This document shows, piece after piece, positions 54,572 to 63,658 of a DNA stretch of 64,000 bases. The notes beneath the pieces are model-generated. The model saw nothing but the letters and a program-made list of their open reading frames with translations. It did not search any database and was not told where the DNA came from. Source of the stretch: Onstottus_B arcticum (GTDB lineage: Bacteria; Acidobacteriota; Blastocatellia; UBA7656); the NCBI GenBank assembly GCA_038040485.1, contig JBBPIE010000002.1, forward strand, positions 1-64,000. The letters are read 5' to 3'. Each line of letters starts with the position of its first letter. Positions within the stretch are counted from its first letter, which is position 1. The position numbers and the translations under genes were made by a program.

Positions 54572-55048
54572 ATGCAGATGAGTGCACACGGTCTCGAACT
54601 GCTGGAACAATGGGAAGGGTTCAAGGCTAACGTCTATAAAGATTCAGCCGGGCTGCCGACTATCGGTGTCGGCCACCTTCTTACCAAGTCCGAGTTGAGT
54701 TCGGGCAAAATCGTGATCAATGGTTCGCCCGTCCAGTACTCCGGTGGTTTGACTGACCAACAGGTGCTCGACCTGCTGAGTCAAGACGTCAACCCGGCCG
54801 GGAACGCGGTTAGCAGCAACGTGAAAGTCGCGCTCAATCAGAATCAGTTTGATGCGCTGGTCTCGTTCACGTTCAACGTCGGCGTCGGAGCTTTCACAAG
54901 CAGCACTTTGCTGAAGGTGCTCAATCAAGGTCAATACGATCAAGTTCCGACTCAATTGCTTCGCTGGACTCGTGCCGGCGGCCAGGTCGTGCAAGGACTC
55001 GTCAACCGGCGGCAAAATGAAATCAACCTGTGGAATACTCCGGTCTAA
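54572..55048 (+). CDS. Phage-type lysozyme (GH24)
   Basis: A 158-aa T4-lysozyme-family muramidase with the catalytic triad spacing E15-D24-T30 (EGFKANVYKDSAGLPTIGVGH within 15-35). FNVGVGAFTSSTLLKVLN is the second family mark. AAAGGAG precedes the ATG. No signal peptide or holin is seen and there are no other phage genes, so it looks like a domesticated or stray endolysin. Confidence 0.92.
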   Translation: MQMSAHGLELLEQWEGFKANVYKDSAGLPTIGVGHLLTKSELSSGKIVINGSPVQYSGGLTDQQVLDLLSQDVNPAGNAVSSNVKVALNQNQFDALVSFTFNVGVGAFTSSTLLKVLNQGQYDQVPTQLLRWTRAGGQVVQGLVNRRQNEINLWNTPV

Positions 55049-55163
55049 GCTCAACTGTCCGTGAGAGGCACGGAGCGCGTAGCCAAGAGCGCACACGAGA
55101 CGGACGCGTGCCTGTTTTGTTAAGATCGCTTTTGGCGATTTTCTTACGGGAGGTGGAATAACA

Positions 55164-55493
55164 ATGTCAGATCACTATCACGGCGAAAACGATCTCAAAC
55201 TTCTCAAGGACATGAAGCAACTGGCGCCCGAAGACTTCACGGCGTGGTTGAACCTCAACAGCATAGTCGGGCGAGACGGCGCGATCCCGGTCAAGTACCG
55301 CGAGCTGATCGCCATTGCGGTCGCATGCACGACTCAGTGTCCGTACTGCATCGAAGCGCACTCCAAAGCCGCAAAAGCCGCAGGGGCTTCGCGCGCGGAA
55401 ATCGTCGAAGCGGCTTTCGTTGCGGCGGCGCTTCGCGCTGGTGGCGCGGCTACTCACGGCGCAATGGCGCTCAAGTTCTTCGACCAGGACTAG
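55164..55493 (+). CDS. Carboxymuconolactone decarboxylase / AhpD-like protein
   Basis: A 109-aa protein with the redox CPYC motif (Cys59, Cys62) and His66, as in AhpD-like alkylhydroperoxidases. GGGAGG precedes the ATG. Probably takes part in peroxide defence or thiol redox. A 14-codon frame directly downstream runs into an inverted repeat. Confidence 0.9.
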   Translation: MSDHYHGENDLKLLKDMKQLAPEDFTAWLNLNSIVGRDGAIPVKYRELIAIAVACTTQCPYCIEAHSKAAKAAGASRAEIVEAAFVAAALRAGGAATHGAMALKFFDQD

Positions 55494-55540
55494 AGAAGAC
55501 ATCGCTATGCAGAACCAGTTGGATCTCACTCTCGCGAAAT

Positions 55541-55640
55541 TCTCCGCGTAAGATCTCCGCGTCTCGGCGCCTCTGCGGTTAGCAGCACTTCGACGCTTGC
55601 TAACCGCGGAGGCGCTGAGACGCTGAGGGGTGCGCAGAGA
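55541..55640. repeat. Empty copy of the GxxExxY-unit inverted repeat
   Basis: Left (55541-55582) and right (55600-55640) arms are inverted and belong to the same family as the ends of the 27646-28204 unit (CTCTGCGGTTAG at the inner ends, GCGCAGAGA or its variant at the outer ends). Only 17 bp lie between. No gene is present. Confidence 0.75.
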
Positions 55641-55938
55641 AAACATTCAAGTCGCGATGCTTGCTGAAAAATCCCGACTTTCCCGAGTCCGCTGCAATCC
55701 AAACGAAGACACGACTGAAACTTGTTGACCTTTTCAGAGTGTCCTCCAGCGGCCGGGGTTGTTGATCCGGTCGCGCAAGCTGAGGCCGCGGCGATCGGTA
55801 AACCTACCATCCGCACTCGCGCCACCGAGACCCGCGGCCCAGCTCTTTCGCCTTTCACTATCACAGCTAAAATTGGTTTTCTCGAGGCGGACCGGTACTG
55901 ACCTGTCTTCACCGCGAGTCTAAGATTAAGGATGCAGA
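55641..55938. other. Non-coding gap
   Basis: About 300 bp without a convincing gene. A minus-strand frame exists but has no family likeness and includes the repeat. Confidence 0.45.
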
Positions 55939-56709
55939 TTATCTGCTTGTCAGGGCTTTGATTTGCTGAGGTAGGCCCTCCAGCTTTTCTATTCTTCTCT
56001 CGTTCTTTCCTACCCAGGATTTCACGTACTCGAGCTTCTGAGCGCGATCGGGGAGAAAGTCGGTGGGCTTCTCAAGGTAGTAAGAATACAACTCCGGTTC
56101 GCCGATGATAATGAGGAATGCGGCAAGAAGCTCAGGGGAATCTCGTTTTTCAAGACCTTCAATTATGAACGGAAGGGCGAACACGCCATAACGTCTGATC
56201 TGGAGAAGCTTCTTAGGATCGATTACTTCAGATCTCCTCGCTTCATCACGATATGTCCATGTGGCTTCGAGCAACTCGGTCGTTCTCAAGAACGTCTTTG
56301 AATCCCACTCTTCAATAAAGCGATCCCGGTAACGTGGCGTTGCTGCGACGGTGTTCTCATCCCCGCCGACAGAAAAGAGCCTGATCCCGCTCACTCGATT
56401 CAAAAGCCACATCAATCGGTAAAGGCGGAAGTTGTCCTTCTCGTTCCTCATCTCTTCGACAAGAAGCGGCGTCAAGTTCGGACCTATCAGAAGCAGATCT
56501 GCGACGGCCCTCCGCAACTCAGCGGGCACATTGGCAGTACTCACCCAATGAGGCTCAGTCAGCGCTGGGTAGGAATCGACAGCGCGGCGCCATCGCTCAT
56601 ACGCAGCTCGGTAATCCAAAGAGTTCGGCTGCGGGGTCTGCGCCGAATTGGGTGCCGCGCTGCCTATGAGAGTCCAGCAGAGTGTGAGAAGCACGAATGC
56701 GCGTCGCAT
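55939..56709 (-). CDS. Exported protein of unknown function
   Basis: A 256-aa protein with a signal peptide (MRRAFVLLTLCWTLIGSAAPNSAQ). The mature part is helical, Leu and Arg rich, and HEAT-like in appearance (RAVADLLLIGPNLTPLLVEEM). The ATG at 56709 has AGGAGG 8 nt upstream and is preferred to one 21 bp earlier. No recognised family. Confidence 0.7.
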   Translation of the reverse strand: MRRAFVLLTLCWTLIGSAAPNSAQTPQPNSLDYRAAYERWRRAVDSYPALTEPHWVSTANVPAELRRAVADLLLIGPNLTPLLVEEMRNEKDNFRLYRLMWLLNRVSGIRLFSVGGDENTVAATPRYRDRFIEEWDSKTFLRTTELLEATWTYRDEARRSEVIDPKKLLQIRRYGVFALPFIIEGLEKRDSPELLAAFLIIIGEPELYSYYLEKPTDFLPDRAQKLEYVKSWVGKNERRIEKLEGLPQQIKALTSR

Positions 56710-56820
56710 ACTAGTTGCCTCCTGCGTCATCCTTATGAGAGTCAGCTTGGCACAAGTTCGCTCGTGCGACCAGCGTTAGTAAGCTAGACTCGATGGTAAG
56801 AACACGGAGGCATTTCATCG

Positions 56821-57495
56821 ATGACAAACCGTATTTCGAAGAGGACGGCAATACTCCTTGCGGCGATTGGCACAAGTCTGGTTCTTTCCCACAGCTCTCT
56901 ATCATTCGCTCCAGTAGAGCGGCTCGCGGCAGCGCCTCCGGCCGCCGGCGCTACTTACAGAATCGACGCCGGTCAGAGCCGGTTCATGGTTAAGGCCTTC
57001 GCAGGCGGATTTCTGTCCGCGTTTGCGCACGACCACAACATCGCAATTCGCGAGTTCAGCGGCGAAGTGCAGTTCACCTTCGGGACGGTCGAGCCCGCGT
57101 CGCTTCAACTCAAGATCAAATCTGCTTCGCTCGCGGTGACTGATAAGGTGAGCGCAAGCGACCGTCAAAAGATCGAAGGGACTATGCGCGATGAAGTCCT
57201 CGAAACCGGCAAGTACCCTGAGATCGTTTTTAAGAGCAGCAGTGTCTCGGCGTCGAAGACCGGCGACGGACAGTATCAGGCCAGGATCGCCGGCGAGTTG
57301 ACGCTTCACGGCGTGACGCGGCCGCTGACGATCACTGCCGAACTCGAATTTGGAGGTTCGGTCTTGCGGGCGCGCGGCGGCTTCTCGTTGAAGCAAAGCA
57401 GCTTCGAGATCAAACCGGTTTCGGTTGCAGGTGGAAGTGTGAAAGTTAAGGACGAGCTGAAGTTTACTTTTGATATCGTTGCGAAGCCGGGGTGA
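56821..57495 (+). CDS. YceI-family secreted protein
   Basis: A 224-aa protein with a signal peptide and a YceI lipocalin-like barrel (IDAGQSRFMVKAF, HDHNIAIREFSGEVQF, GELTLHGVTRPLTI). The family binds polyisoprenoids or related lipids in the periplasm. Its stop codon is followed within 7 bp by an inverted GTTTCTG array. Confidence 0.9.
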   Translation: MTNRISKRTAILLAAIGTSLVLSHSSLSFAPVERLAAAPPAAGATYRIDAGQSRFMVKAFAGGFLSAFAHDHNIAIREFSGEVQFTFGTVEPASLQLKIKSASLAVTDKVSASDRQKIEGTMRDEVLETGKYPEIVFKSSSVSASKTGDGQYQARIAGELTLHGVTRPLTITAELEFGGSVLRARGGFSLKQSSFEIKPVSVAGGSVKVKDELKFTFDIVAKPG

Positions 57496-57501
57496 TGTGT
57501 G

Positions 57502-57602
57502 GGTTTCTGGTTTCTGGTTTCTGGTTTCTGGTTTCTAGTTTCTGGTTCCGATCTGCCGCTATCGCACGAACCAGAAACCAGAAACCAGAAACCAGAAACC
57601 AA
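57502..57602. repeat. Inverted GTTTCTG heptamer arrays
   Basis: Six GTTTCTG units (57502-57548) face five CAGAAAC units (57569-57602) around about 20 bp. Located between the convergent YceI and SIS-domain genes. Confidence 0.92.
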
Positions 57603-57609
57603 TCACGCA

Positions 57610-58329
57610 TCACTCGCCCCGAGCCAATCTTCCCAGCGCCCCGCCCGGATGCCATTGCGCGTACTGCTCGCGGGTCAAACCCTTGTGAGCTTCCAGCGCC
57701 ACCGAAAGAGCACACAACACATAAAGCTTAGCCAGAATGCTCGCCCTCGGCACCAGGTTTAACTCGCCGCCTTCGTTGTCTACTCCGGCATAAAGCAACA
57801 CGTCCGCCTTGTCCGCAAGCTCTGACTCGCGATTGCCCGACACGCCGATGATCTTGATGCCGAGCCCGAACAACGTGTCGACAGCGCTCATCAACTCAGG
57901 CGTCGTGCCGCTGTTCGAGATCGCGATCGTCACGTCCGGCGCGCACACCTGGCCCGCTGAACCGTGAACGCATTCAGTCGCGTGCAGGAAGTAAGCCGGT
58001 GTGCCTGTGCTTGAAAGCAGCGAAGCGATGTAGCGCGCGACGTGTTCGCTCTTTCCGATGCCAGTTACGTGAACTCGCCCGCCGCGCGATTCGCAGTCGA
58101 GAATCAAGTCCGCCGCGCGTTCGATCGCTCCGGCTTCGGCGCGCGTTCGGAGCGCAGCAATTTCTTCAAGTGCGAGTTCAAAGAAGCTCTCAACCGCCTG
58201 AATCGGACTCGGCTTGTTAGCAACCGAATCCGGCGCGCACCGCTCCGAGCCGGCGTTGACGGCGGTTTCAACCGAGACTGCCTTTGATGTTGTCGCGTTG
58301 ATCGCTTCTAGATCAGGCCTGGTCGCCAT
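57610..58329 (-). CDS. SIS-domain sugar-phosphate isomerase (KdsD/KpsF-like, no CBS domains)
   Basis: A 239-aa protein. The SIS core is VTGIGKSEHVARYIASLL, HGSAGQV, ISNSGTTPEL, and the C-terminal HPGGALGRL is the mark of arabinose-5-phosphate isomerases. It lacks the CBS pair of KdsD. It could make precursor for Kdo in lipopolysaccharide; the heptose adenylyltransferase gene 2.6 kb away supports an LPS role. Confidence 0.85.
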   Translation of the reverse strand: MATRPDLEAINATTSKAVSVETAVNAGSERCAPDSVANKPSPIQAVESFFELALEEIAALRTRAEAGAIERAADLILDCESRGGRVHVTGIGKSEHVARYIASLLSSTGTPAYFLHATECVHGSAGQVCAPDVTIAISNSGTTPELMSAVDTLFGLGIKIIGVSGNRESELADKADVLLYAGVDNEGGELNLVPRASILAKLYVLCALSVALEAHKGLTREQYAQWHPGGALGRLARGE

Positions 58330-58404
58330 AGCACTCCGTGAGCGGATGCTTAGAATATTGCCCGCAAAGGCTGAGAGTCAAGGCGCGATAGCCAACACGG
58401 ACTG

Positions 58405-58650
58405 ATGATCCGTGACACGTGATTCGTGATTCGTGATTCGTGATACGTGATTCGTGATCCGTGTTCGGTGATCCGTGATGCGTGATCCGTGATCCGTGAC
58501 ACGTGATTCGTGATTCGTGATTCGTGTTCGGTGATTTCGGGTTGGCAACGACCTGTCACGCATCACGGATCACGCATCACGCATCACGGATCACGCATCA
58601 CGGATCACGAATCACGAATCACGCATCACGCATCACGGATCACGCATCAC
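58405..58650. repeat. Long inverted CGTGATT heptamer arrays
   Basis: About 18 CGTGATT/CGTGATC units (58405-58538) face about 13 ATCACGC/ATCACGG units (58556-58650). The longest array in the window. It fills the whole gap between the SIS gene and selB, ending 19 bp from the selB stop codon. Confidence 0.93.
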
Positions 58651-58668
58651 TTTTCAGTGTCTGCCACC

Positions 58669-60696
58669 TCAGAGTATCTCGCGTTCGTTGCCCACCCGCC
58701 GGGTTATTCGCTCTCGATCAAGGAACTCGAGCAAGGGGATCGCGTGCTTGCGCGAGAGCCCGCCGGTCATCGCTTTGAATACCGCAACGTCCATCTTCGG
58801 GTTGATCGGCTTCTGCGCTCGAACGCGCGACTTCAAGTCCTCGATCGCAACGACGTGAAAGACCATGTCGCCGACTCTGAGAATGCGATGTTCGGCGGCG
58901 AGTAAGGTGTAGAGCTTTCGCGCCAGGTCGATCGGCACACGAATGCCGGCGGCTGCTTCTTCAAGCGTTACGGCTTGCAGTCCAGCCGCCTTGAAAGCGG
59001 CTTCCAGATTCTGTTTAGCGGTCACGTCCGCGCCGGTGAGGGCCGGCCGGTGCGAGGCCAGCCGCAGCGAATCACGCTCAGCGGCAACCGCGCCCTCGTC
59101 GACAAGGCGGGCGATCACGGCGCGAAAGACCTCTGGCTTGACGTCGCCAAAGACCCGCTCGCGCACCTCCTCACGGCCTGCGCCGAGAGACAGCGGCTCG
59201 CGCCTGTGATGCGCGGCGAGCAGTTCGACTACACCCAAGCCAAGCGAGCGGTAGCTCTCGCCGGAGATAAGCAGGAGCGGCGAGGCCGTCACTTCGATGA
59301 TACGGCCTTCGCGGGCAAGCTCCCTCGCGTGAGCGGCGATCTGTTCGTCGGTAGCTCCCGTTCGCGCGGCCAGCTCCCCCGCCGACATCGCTCGCGCGCC
59401 TGACATCTCGACGAACAACGCGATCTGCTCGGCCAGTTCGGCGCGTTCGAGTTGTTCGAGCCTGGCGCGAGGCCCCTCGTCTCGGATCCGATGCTTCTCA
59501 GGAAGCGCGTCAATAATCACACCGCCGCCGATGGTCACTTGCGGCGAGTAGCTGCGGATGATGAACCGGTCGCCCGGCAGCGCCGCGATCGGTTCCTCCA
59601 ATCGAAGCTGAACGATTGCACTGTTGCCGGGAACCAGGGTTCCGGGTTCGGGGTCCGGGGTTTGGGGTTCGGGGTTTAGGGTTTGGGGTTCCGGGTTCTG
59701 CTCTTCGATTACCTGGTTCAACTCCGAACTGTGAACCCCAGACTCCAAACCCTGAACCCTAAACCCTGAACCTTGAAGTATAACGACCCGCGCCATCACC
59801 TCCGCAGTGCCATGGTGCAAACGCACGCGCGCACGTTGCACAAGCGGCCGGGGCGCCGTCTTGAGCAGGTCAAGCCTTGCGTCGATCATCGACGTAGCTC
59901 GCAACCGCCCTGCCGGCGCCAGCGCGCTTCCCCGCTGAGCCTGCTCGACATTGACACCTTGTAGGTTGATCGCCGTCCGTTGGCCCGCCAACGCCAGGTC
60001 CGCGTCCTTTCCATGCACCTGGACGTTACGAATCCGAGTCTTGACGCCGCCGGGTAAGACCTCGACCTCGTCACCGGTCTTCAGCTCGCCGGCAATTAGA
60101 GTTCCAGTCACGACCGTCCCAAAGCCTTTGATCGAGAACGCGCGGTCAATCGGAAGACGTGGCACTGCTCGTGTAGCCTTGGCCTCGACGGCTGAGGCGA
60201 GTTCCACAAGAGCGCGCTTGAGTTCCTCAACCCCAGCGCCGGTTCGCGAGCTGACCGGAACGATGGGCGCGCCTTCAAGGAACGAGCCGCGCACGAAGTC
60301 TTCGACTTCCCCGCGCGCAAGCTCCAGCAGTTCTTCGTCCACCAGATCCGATTTGGTAAGAGCGACCAGGCCGGACTTGATCCGCAGCAAGCGGCAGATG
60401 TCAAAGTGCTCGCGCGTCTGAGGCATCACCGACTCGTCAGCGGCTACGACCAGCATTACCAGGTCCAGCCCGTGAGCGCCCGCAAGCATGTTCTTAACGA
60501 AGCGCTCGTGGCCGGGCACATCAACAAACCCGAACCGGTAGTCCCCGATGGCCAGGTCGGCGAACCCGATGTCGATGGTTATGCCGCGTTGTTTTTCTTC
60601 CTTGAGCCGGTCGGCGTCAACGCCGGTGAGCGCTTTTACGAGCGCGGTCTTTCCGTGATCGATGTGCCCGGCGGTTCCGACGATGATGTGCTTCAT
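58669..60696 (-). CDS. selB: Selenocysteine-specific elongation factor
   Basis: A 675-aa SelB. GTPase motifs: GTAGHIDHGKTALV (7-20), RGITIDIGFA, DVPGHERF, TKSD. Domains II/III follow and C-terminal winged helices bind the SECIS element. Residues about 309-355, inside domain III between VVILQ and GNSAIVQLRLEEP, are translated GGGTTTN repeat DNA. It delivers Sec-tRNA to UGA codons. selA, selC and a selenoprotein are not seen in the window. Confidence 0.93.
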   Translation of the reverse strand: MKHIIVGTAGHIDHGKTALVKALTGVDADRLKEEKQRGITIDIGFADLAIGDYRFGFVDVPGHERFVKNMLAGAHGLDLVMLVVAADESVMPQTREHFDICRLLRIKSGLVALTKSDLVDEELLELARGEVEDFVRGSFLEGAPIVPVSSRTGAGVEELKRALVELASAVEAKATRAVPRLPIDRAFSIKGFGTVVTGTLIAGELKTGDEVEVLPGGVKTRIRNVQVHGKDADLALAGQRTAINLQGVNVEQAQRGSALAPAGRLRATSMIDARLDLLKTAPRPLVQRARVRLHHGTAEVMARVVILQGSGFRVQGLESGVHSSELNQVIEEQNPEPQTLNPEPQTPDPEPGTLVPGNSAIVQLRLEEPIAALPGDRFIIRSYSPQVTIGGGVIIDALPEKHRIRDEGPRARLEQLERAELAEQIALFVEMSGARAMSAGELAARTGATDEQIAAHARELAREGRIIEVTASPLLLISGESYRSLGLGVVELLAAHHRREPLSLGAGREEVRERVFGDVKPEVFRAVIARLVDEGAVAAERDSLRLASHRPALTGADVTAKQNLEAAFKAAGLQAVTLEEAAAGIRVPIDLARKLYTLLAAEHRILRVGDMVFHVVAIEDLKSRVRAQKPINPKMDVAVFKAMTGGLSRKHAIPLLEFLDRERITRRVGNEREIL
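59632..59775. repeat. Inverted GGGTTYN heptamer arrays inside selB
   Basis: GGGTTCC/GGGGTTT units (59636-59695) face AACCCTA/AACCCTG units (59735-59775), all within the selB frame and about 141 bp (47 codons) long. Confidence 0.9.
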
Positions 60697-60836
60697 CTCT
60701 TTTTGACTCTGATGTTCAGATATACAGGAGGCCTCAAGGCAGCGTCAAAACGAATCATCGGTAGCCCGCGAACCGCTTGTACCTTTGCCAGCAATGGTTG
60801 ATATAATGCGCGCGTTCACTCCGCTTCGGCCCACAA

Positions 60837-60854
60837 GGCAGCGTTGACGCTGCC
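60837..60854. other. Small perfect hairpin upstream of selB
   Basis: GGCAGCG-TTGA-CGCTGCC, 7-bp stem, in the 250-bp space between selB and the heptose adenylyltransferase gene. Role unknown; too little to call an RNA gene. Confidence 0.35.
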
Positions 60855-60918
60855 GGCGCAACCTGATCAGACAGTAAGATTGAAGACCAAGCTCAACGGT
60901 GAAGCAAAGAAGTAAACA

Positions 60919-60938
60919 CCGCGCCGCTTGGAGCGCGG
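60919..60938 (-). terminator. Probable terminator after hldE-type gene
   Basis: CCGCGC and GCGCGG pair around an 8-nt loop, 7 bp after the stop codon on the transcribed strand, followed by a moderately T-rich stretch. Confidence 0.5.
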
Positions 60939-60945
60939 GGGATCT

Positions 60946-61422
60946 TCAGTGGGGGATTCTTCGGATTCGCTCGATTAGATCGCTCGTCGATGAGCCTTCC
61001 ACGTACGGCAGCGAAACAACTTTTCCGCCGGCGGCTTCGACCTCTTTCCGGCCGATGATTTGATCCAGAGGCCAGTCACCGCCTTTCACCAGCACATCGG
61101 GAAGTAATCGCGCGATTAAGTCTCGCGGCGTGTCTTCGTCAAACACGACAACGCAGTCAACCGCTTCAAGCGCCCCGATCACTTCGGCCCGCTCATTCGC
61201 GTCCAGGATTGGTCTGCCCTCGCCTTTCAGCGCGCGCACCGACCGGTCGCTGTTCAACCCAACGATCAACGCTTCGCCAAGCCCGCGGGCCTCAGTGAGA
61301 TAGCGAACGTGCCCGGGATGAAGCAGGTCGAAGCAGCCGTTCGTGAACACGACACGCTTTCCGTCGCGCCGCATCTGTTCGCGCCTCGCCACCAATGAAT
61401 CGATCGTTAGGAGCTTAGTCAT
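60946..61422 (-). CDS. D-glycero-beta-D-manno-heptose 1-phosphate adenylyltransferase
   Basis: A 158-aa cytidylyltransferase-fold enzyme equal to the C-terminal half of HldE (RfaE2). FTNGCFDLLHPGHVRYL carries the HxGH-type nucleotide motif; VKGGDW and SSTSDLIERI are further marks. It makes ADP-heptose for lipopolysaccharide core. The kinase half is not fused here and must be elsewhere. Confidence 0.93.
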   Translation of the reverse strand: MTKLLTIDSLVARREQMRRDGKRVVFTNGCFDLLHPGHVRYLTEARGLGEALIVGLNSDRSVRALKGEGRPILDANERAEVIGALEAVDCVVVFDEDTPRDLIARLLPDVLVKGGDWPLDQIIGRKEVEAAGGKVVSLPYVEGSSTSDLIERIRRIPH

Positions 61423-61547
61423 TGCTCTTTCGTAGCGGTATCACTCTCAGTCGTCGCAGGCCAGAAGCGGTCCTACGCAACAAAAGGCAGTGAGCTTTTT
61501 CGCTCGCTGCCTCTTTTCAGCCATTGTTGTCCTGTTGCGCCGTCAAT

Positions 61548-63224
61548 CTACCAGCGAGTTATCTCTATGTCTGGACCTGCCGAAGTGCCGCAAGCGACGT
61601 TGCCGCTTATGTGGTTGAAGTGCGCTCCGTACCAGACCACAATGTCGGCACCGTTGGTCGATTCTCCGTTGACGAATTGCGCCAGGTTGACTTGCGTCAC
61701 GCAACTGCCCCCGCCGGTCGTGCAGTTCACTCCGTCGTCCAACTCGCTTGGCGCATGGCCCGCCAGTACCCAAACATCCCCTCGGCCGTACTTGTCGTAG
61801 TTCCCGTCCCACGGTCCCGGCCTCAACAAAACTGACTCGCTTGTCACCTTGTTGGAAATAGTAAACGTCTGATTGAGACGGTCGACGCGCGACAACATAG
61901 CTTCGGCCTTGACGAGCTCGCTGCCGCCGGGCAAGTCGTTGAAGACCACGTTGTTTGCCGCCGTGTTGATGTCAAAATCCAGCCGCCAGTAAACATGGTG
62001 ATTGTGGATGTTGCAAACACAGCCGTTTGTTGCCGCGCCAAATCCGAACCGAGGCTTGATGACGCCGCTATCGGTCAGAGTCCAGCGGCTTATGTAGCGA
62101 TACCAACTGGCTTCAAGCTCGCTGACCAGCGTCACTTCTTCCTTATTGTCGTACACCGCAACCCCGCGGAAGTTTCCGGCGTCAACGCCCGACTCCAGAA
62201 TAGTTTGCGGAGCGATGGTGCACATTCGAATCCCCGGCGCCACGTCCGTTCCGGTAGCGGCAAAGTTCCCTTCATCATATTGCCAATCGCGATATGGTCC
62301 GCACGCATTGCCGTTGTATTGAACGTTGAGGATGGGCGCATGAGCGCGAGTCAGCAGTCGCTTCCCTCGATAGTTTACATCCCTCAGTTCGACCGCCGAG
62401 CAGCGCAACCCCGAGGAAGCCGATGGCCTTACGACAGTCAGGTTCCATATCTCGACGCCATCCCGGCTGATAGTGACATTAAACTGGCCGGCAGTGCCTC
62501 GCGTAGTCGTGCCCTGACCGGCACCGGGCAGTCCGCAAACGGTCGGGCTCGCCACGGCCGCGGGCGGCGCATGGTTCGGAAACCGCACCACTTTCTTCGC
62601 GATCAAGTCAACGCCGACTATCTGGTTTTCGTACTTGATCCCTTTAGGCATCAACCCGACTGTCACGGTTCGATTCACTTTGCCAACTGGAGCGTCCCCC
62701 GAAACCACCGGCGGCATCGATCGATACGGCGAGAGTCCGCCGCTCCTGAGAACCGGACCCAGCTCCGGGTCTCGACCGACTATTTCAACGGCGGCGTCGA
62801 ACTCAGCGCCGTCGCGATCAGGCTGGTCCACCAACGGCTCGACGCTCAAGTCTTTGCCCTCAAGGCGACCGCTGCACACAAACGCTCGGTTGTTGGTGTA
62901 GTCGAATAACGTAGCCTTGAAGTCATCCTCCGGTTCATTCGCCGAAGATTCAGTCAACTGGAAGGAGATCATTCGCGACTCAGCGCCTTTGAGGAGTTGT
63001 TTCACCGTGGGGTGCTTAACGATGCGAGCCTTCACGGCGTCGATGGTCTCTTGAGTAGGACCGATCGGAGTTATCTTTATGGTGTGACCCCCCTCTTGGG
63101 GACTGGCTGGCTCGAATACAAAAGTCCTGTAAGATCCGCTTGCTTTGATTGAAACCGCCGCCGGAGAGAAGCTCCCGCAAATCAAAGCACACAAGCCAAC
63201 AAGCGCGAACAGCCTTCTTCGCAT
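61548..63224 (-). CDS. Secreted copper-amine-oxidase-like protein with altered cofactor motif
   Basis: A 558-aa exported protein (signal peptide MRRRLFALVGLCALICG; the ATG at 63224 has GGAGG 8 nt upstream). The C-terminal half matches copper amine oxidases: HNHHVYWRLD gives the copper-binding HxH (His407, His409), and VVWYGAHFNHI the third His (538). Where the family has N-Y-(D/E)-Y with the Tyr that becomes TPQ, this protein has WYRY (374-377). The Tyr is kept but both neighbours differ. Amine oxidation is possible but unproven. Confidence 0.7.
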   Translation of the reverse strand: MRRRLFALVGLCALICGSFSPAAVSIKASGSYRTFVFEPASPQEGGHTIKITPIGPTQETIDAVKARIVKHPTVKQLLKGAESRMISFQLTESSANEPEDDFKATLFDYTNNRAFVCSGRLEGKDLSVEPLVDQPDRDGAEFDAAVEIVGRDPELGPVLRSGGLSPYRSMPPVVSGDAPVGKVNRTVTVGLMPKGIKYENQIVGVDLIAKKVVRFPNHAPPAAVASPTVCGLPGAGQGTTTRGTAGQFNVTISRDGVEIWNLTVVRPSASSGLRCSAVELRDVNYRGKRLLTRAHAPILNVQYNGNACGPYRDWQYDEGNFAATGTDVAPGIRMCTIAPQTILESGVDAGNFRGVAVYDNKEEVTLVSELEASWYRYISRWTLTDSGVIKPRFGFGAATNGCVCNIHNHHVYWRLDFDINTAANNVVFNDLPGGSELVKAEAMLSRVDRLNQTFTISNKVTSESVLLRPGPWDGNYDKYGRGDVWVLAGHAPSELDDGVNCTTGGGSCVTQVNLAQFVNGESTNGADIVVWYGAHFNHISGNVACGTSAGPDIEITRW

Positions 63225-63403
63225 GATCATTTCCTCCGGGAAGACATTAATTCGGTGGTGCAACAGGGCCTAGCTCAAGAGCAGATAGGTATCATGGCGC
63301 GACCGCCGAGGTCAAGGATTCACTCGTTCGGTTGCTCTTTTTCGTTTGCTGGCGTTCGTTAGCTCGGGAGAATAACTTCGGCGCGCAGCTAGACCGCCGT
63401 GGA

Positions 63404-63432
63404 TTGACAGCATCCTCGTCCTATACTTAAAT
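63404..63432 (+). promoter_or_regulatory. Candidate sigma70-like promoter
   Basis: TTGACA with a 17-bp spacer and TTAAAT. It lies 22 bp before the ATG of the short acidic reading frame and excludes an in-frame ATG at 63431 as a start. Confidence 0.4.
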
Positions 63433-63454
63433 GCATCTAGTTGGGCGTATTACG

Positions 63455-63598
63455 ATGCGCGAGAAGTTACCCGTTGACACAGATGAGATCGACGACGAAC
63501 TGGAACTCCAAGATGAGGAGCTCCAAAAACAGATTTCGTAGGGATACGACGCGTACTGGCGCGGCGAGACCAAGGACCTCGACACACTTGATAGTTGA
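63455..63598 (+). pseudogene. Short acidic protein gene interrupted by TAG
   Basis: The ATG opens 28 codons (MREKLPVDTDEIDDELELQD...) ending at TAG (63539-63541). The same frame continues GYDAYWRGETKDLDTLDS to a TGA at 63598. The joined 47-residue product reads like one small acidic protein of antitoxin type, so the TAG looks like a nonsense mutation, though a genuine 28-aa protein cannot be excluded. Confidence 0.4.
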
Positions 63599-63658
63599 TT
63601 GCTTGACAATCCCAGCGACCCTGAGCTTACCTATGCGTAGAGACTTAGGGAGGCAAAC

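Noticed and set aside
54572..55048. Prophage remnant
   Set aside because: Only a lysozyme is phage-like; no structural, integrase or attachment sequences are visible around it.
55507..55551. 14-codon frame after the AhpD-like gene
   Set aside because: Too short, and its end lies inside an inverted repeat; it may be the stub of a gene broken by the repeat, but this cannot be shown.
58405..58650. CRISPR array
   Set aside because: The units are 7 bp in direct tandem with no unique spacers, and no cas genes are near.
60783..60945. Small RNA or tRNA-Sec gene near selB
   Set aside because: A TATAAT-like box and a hairpin are present, but the -35 spacing is poor and no tRNA-Sec or other RNA fold could be drawn.
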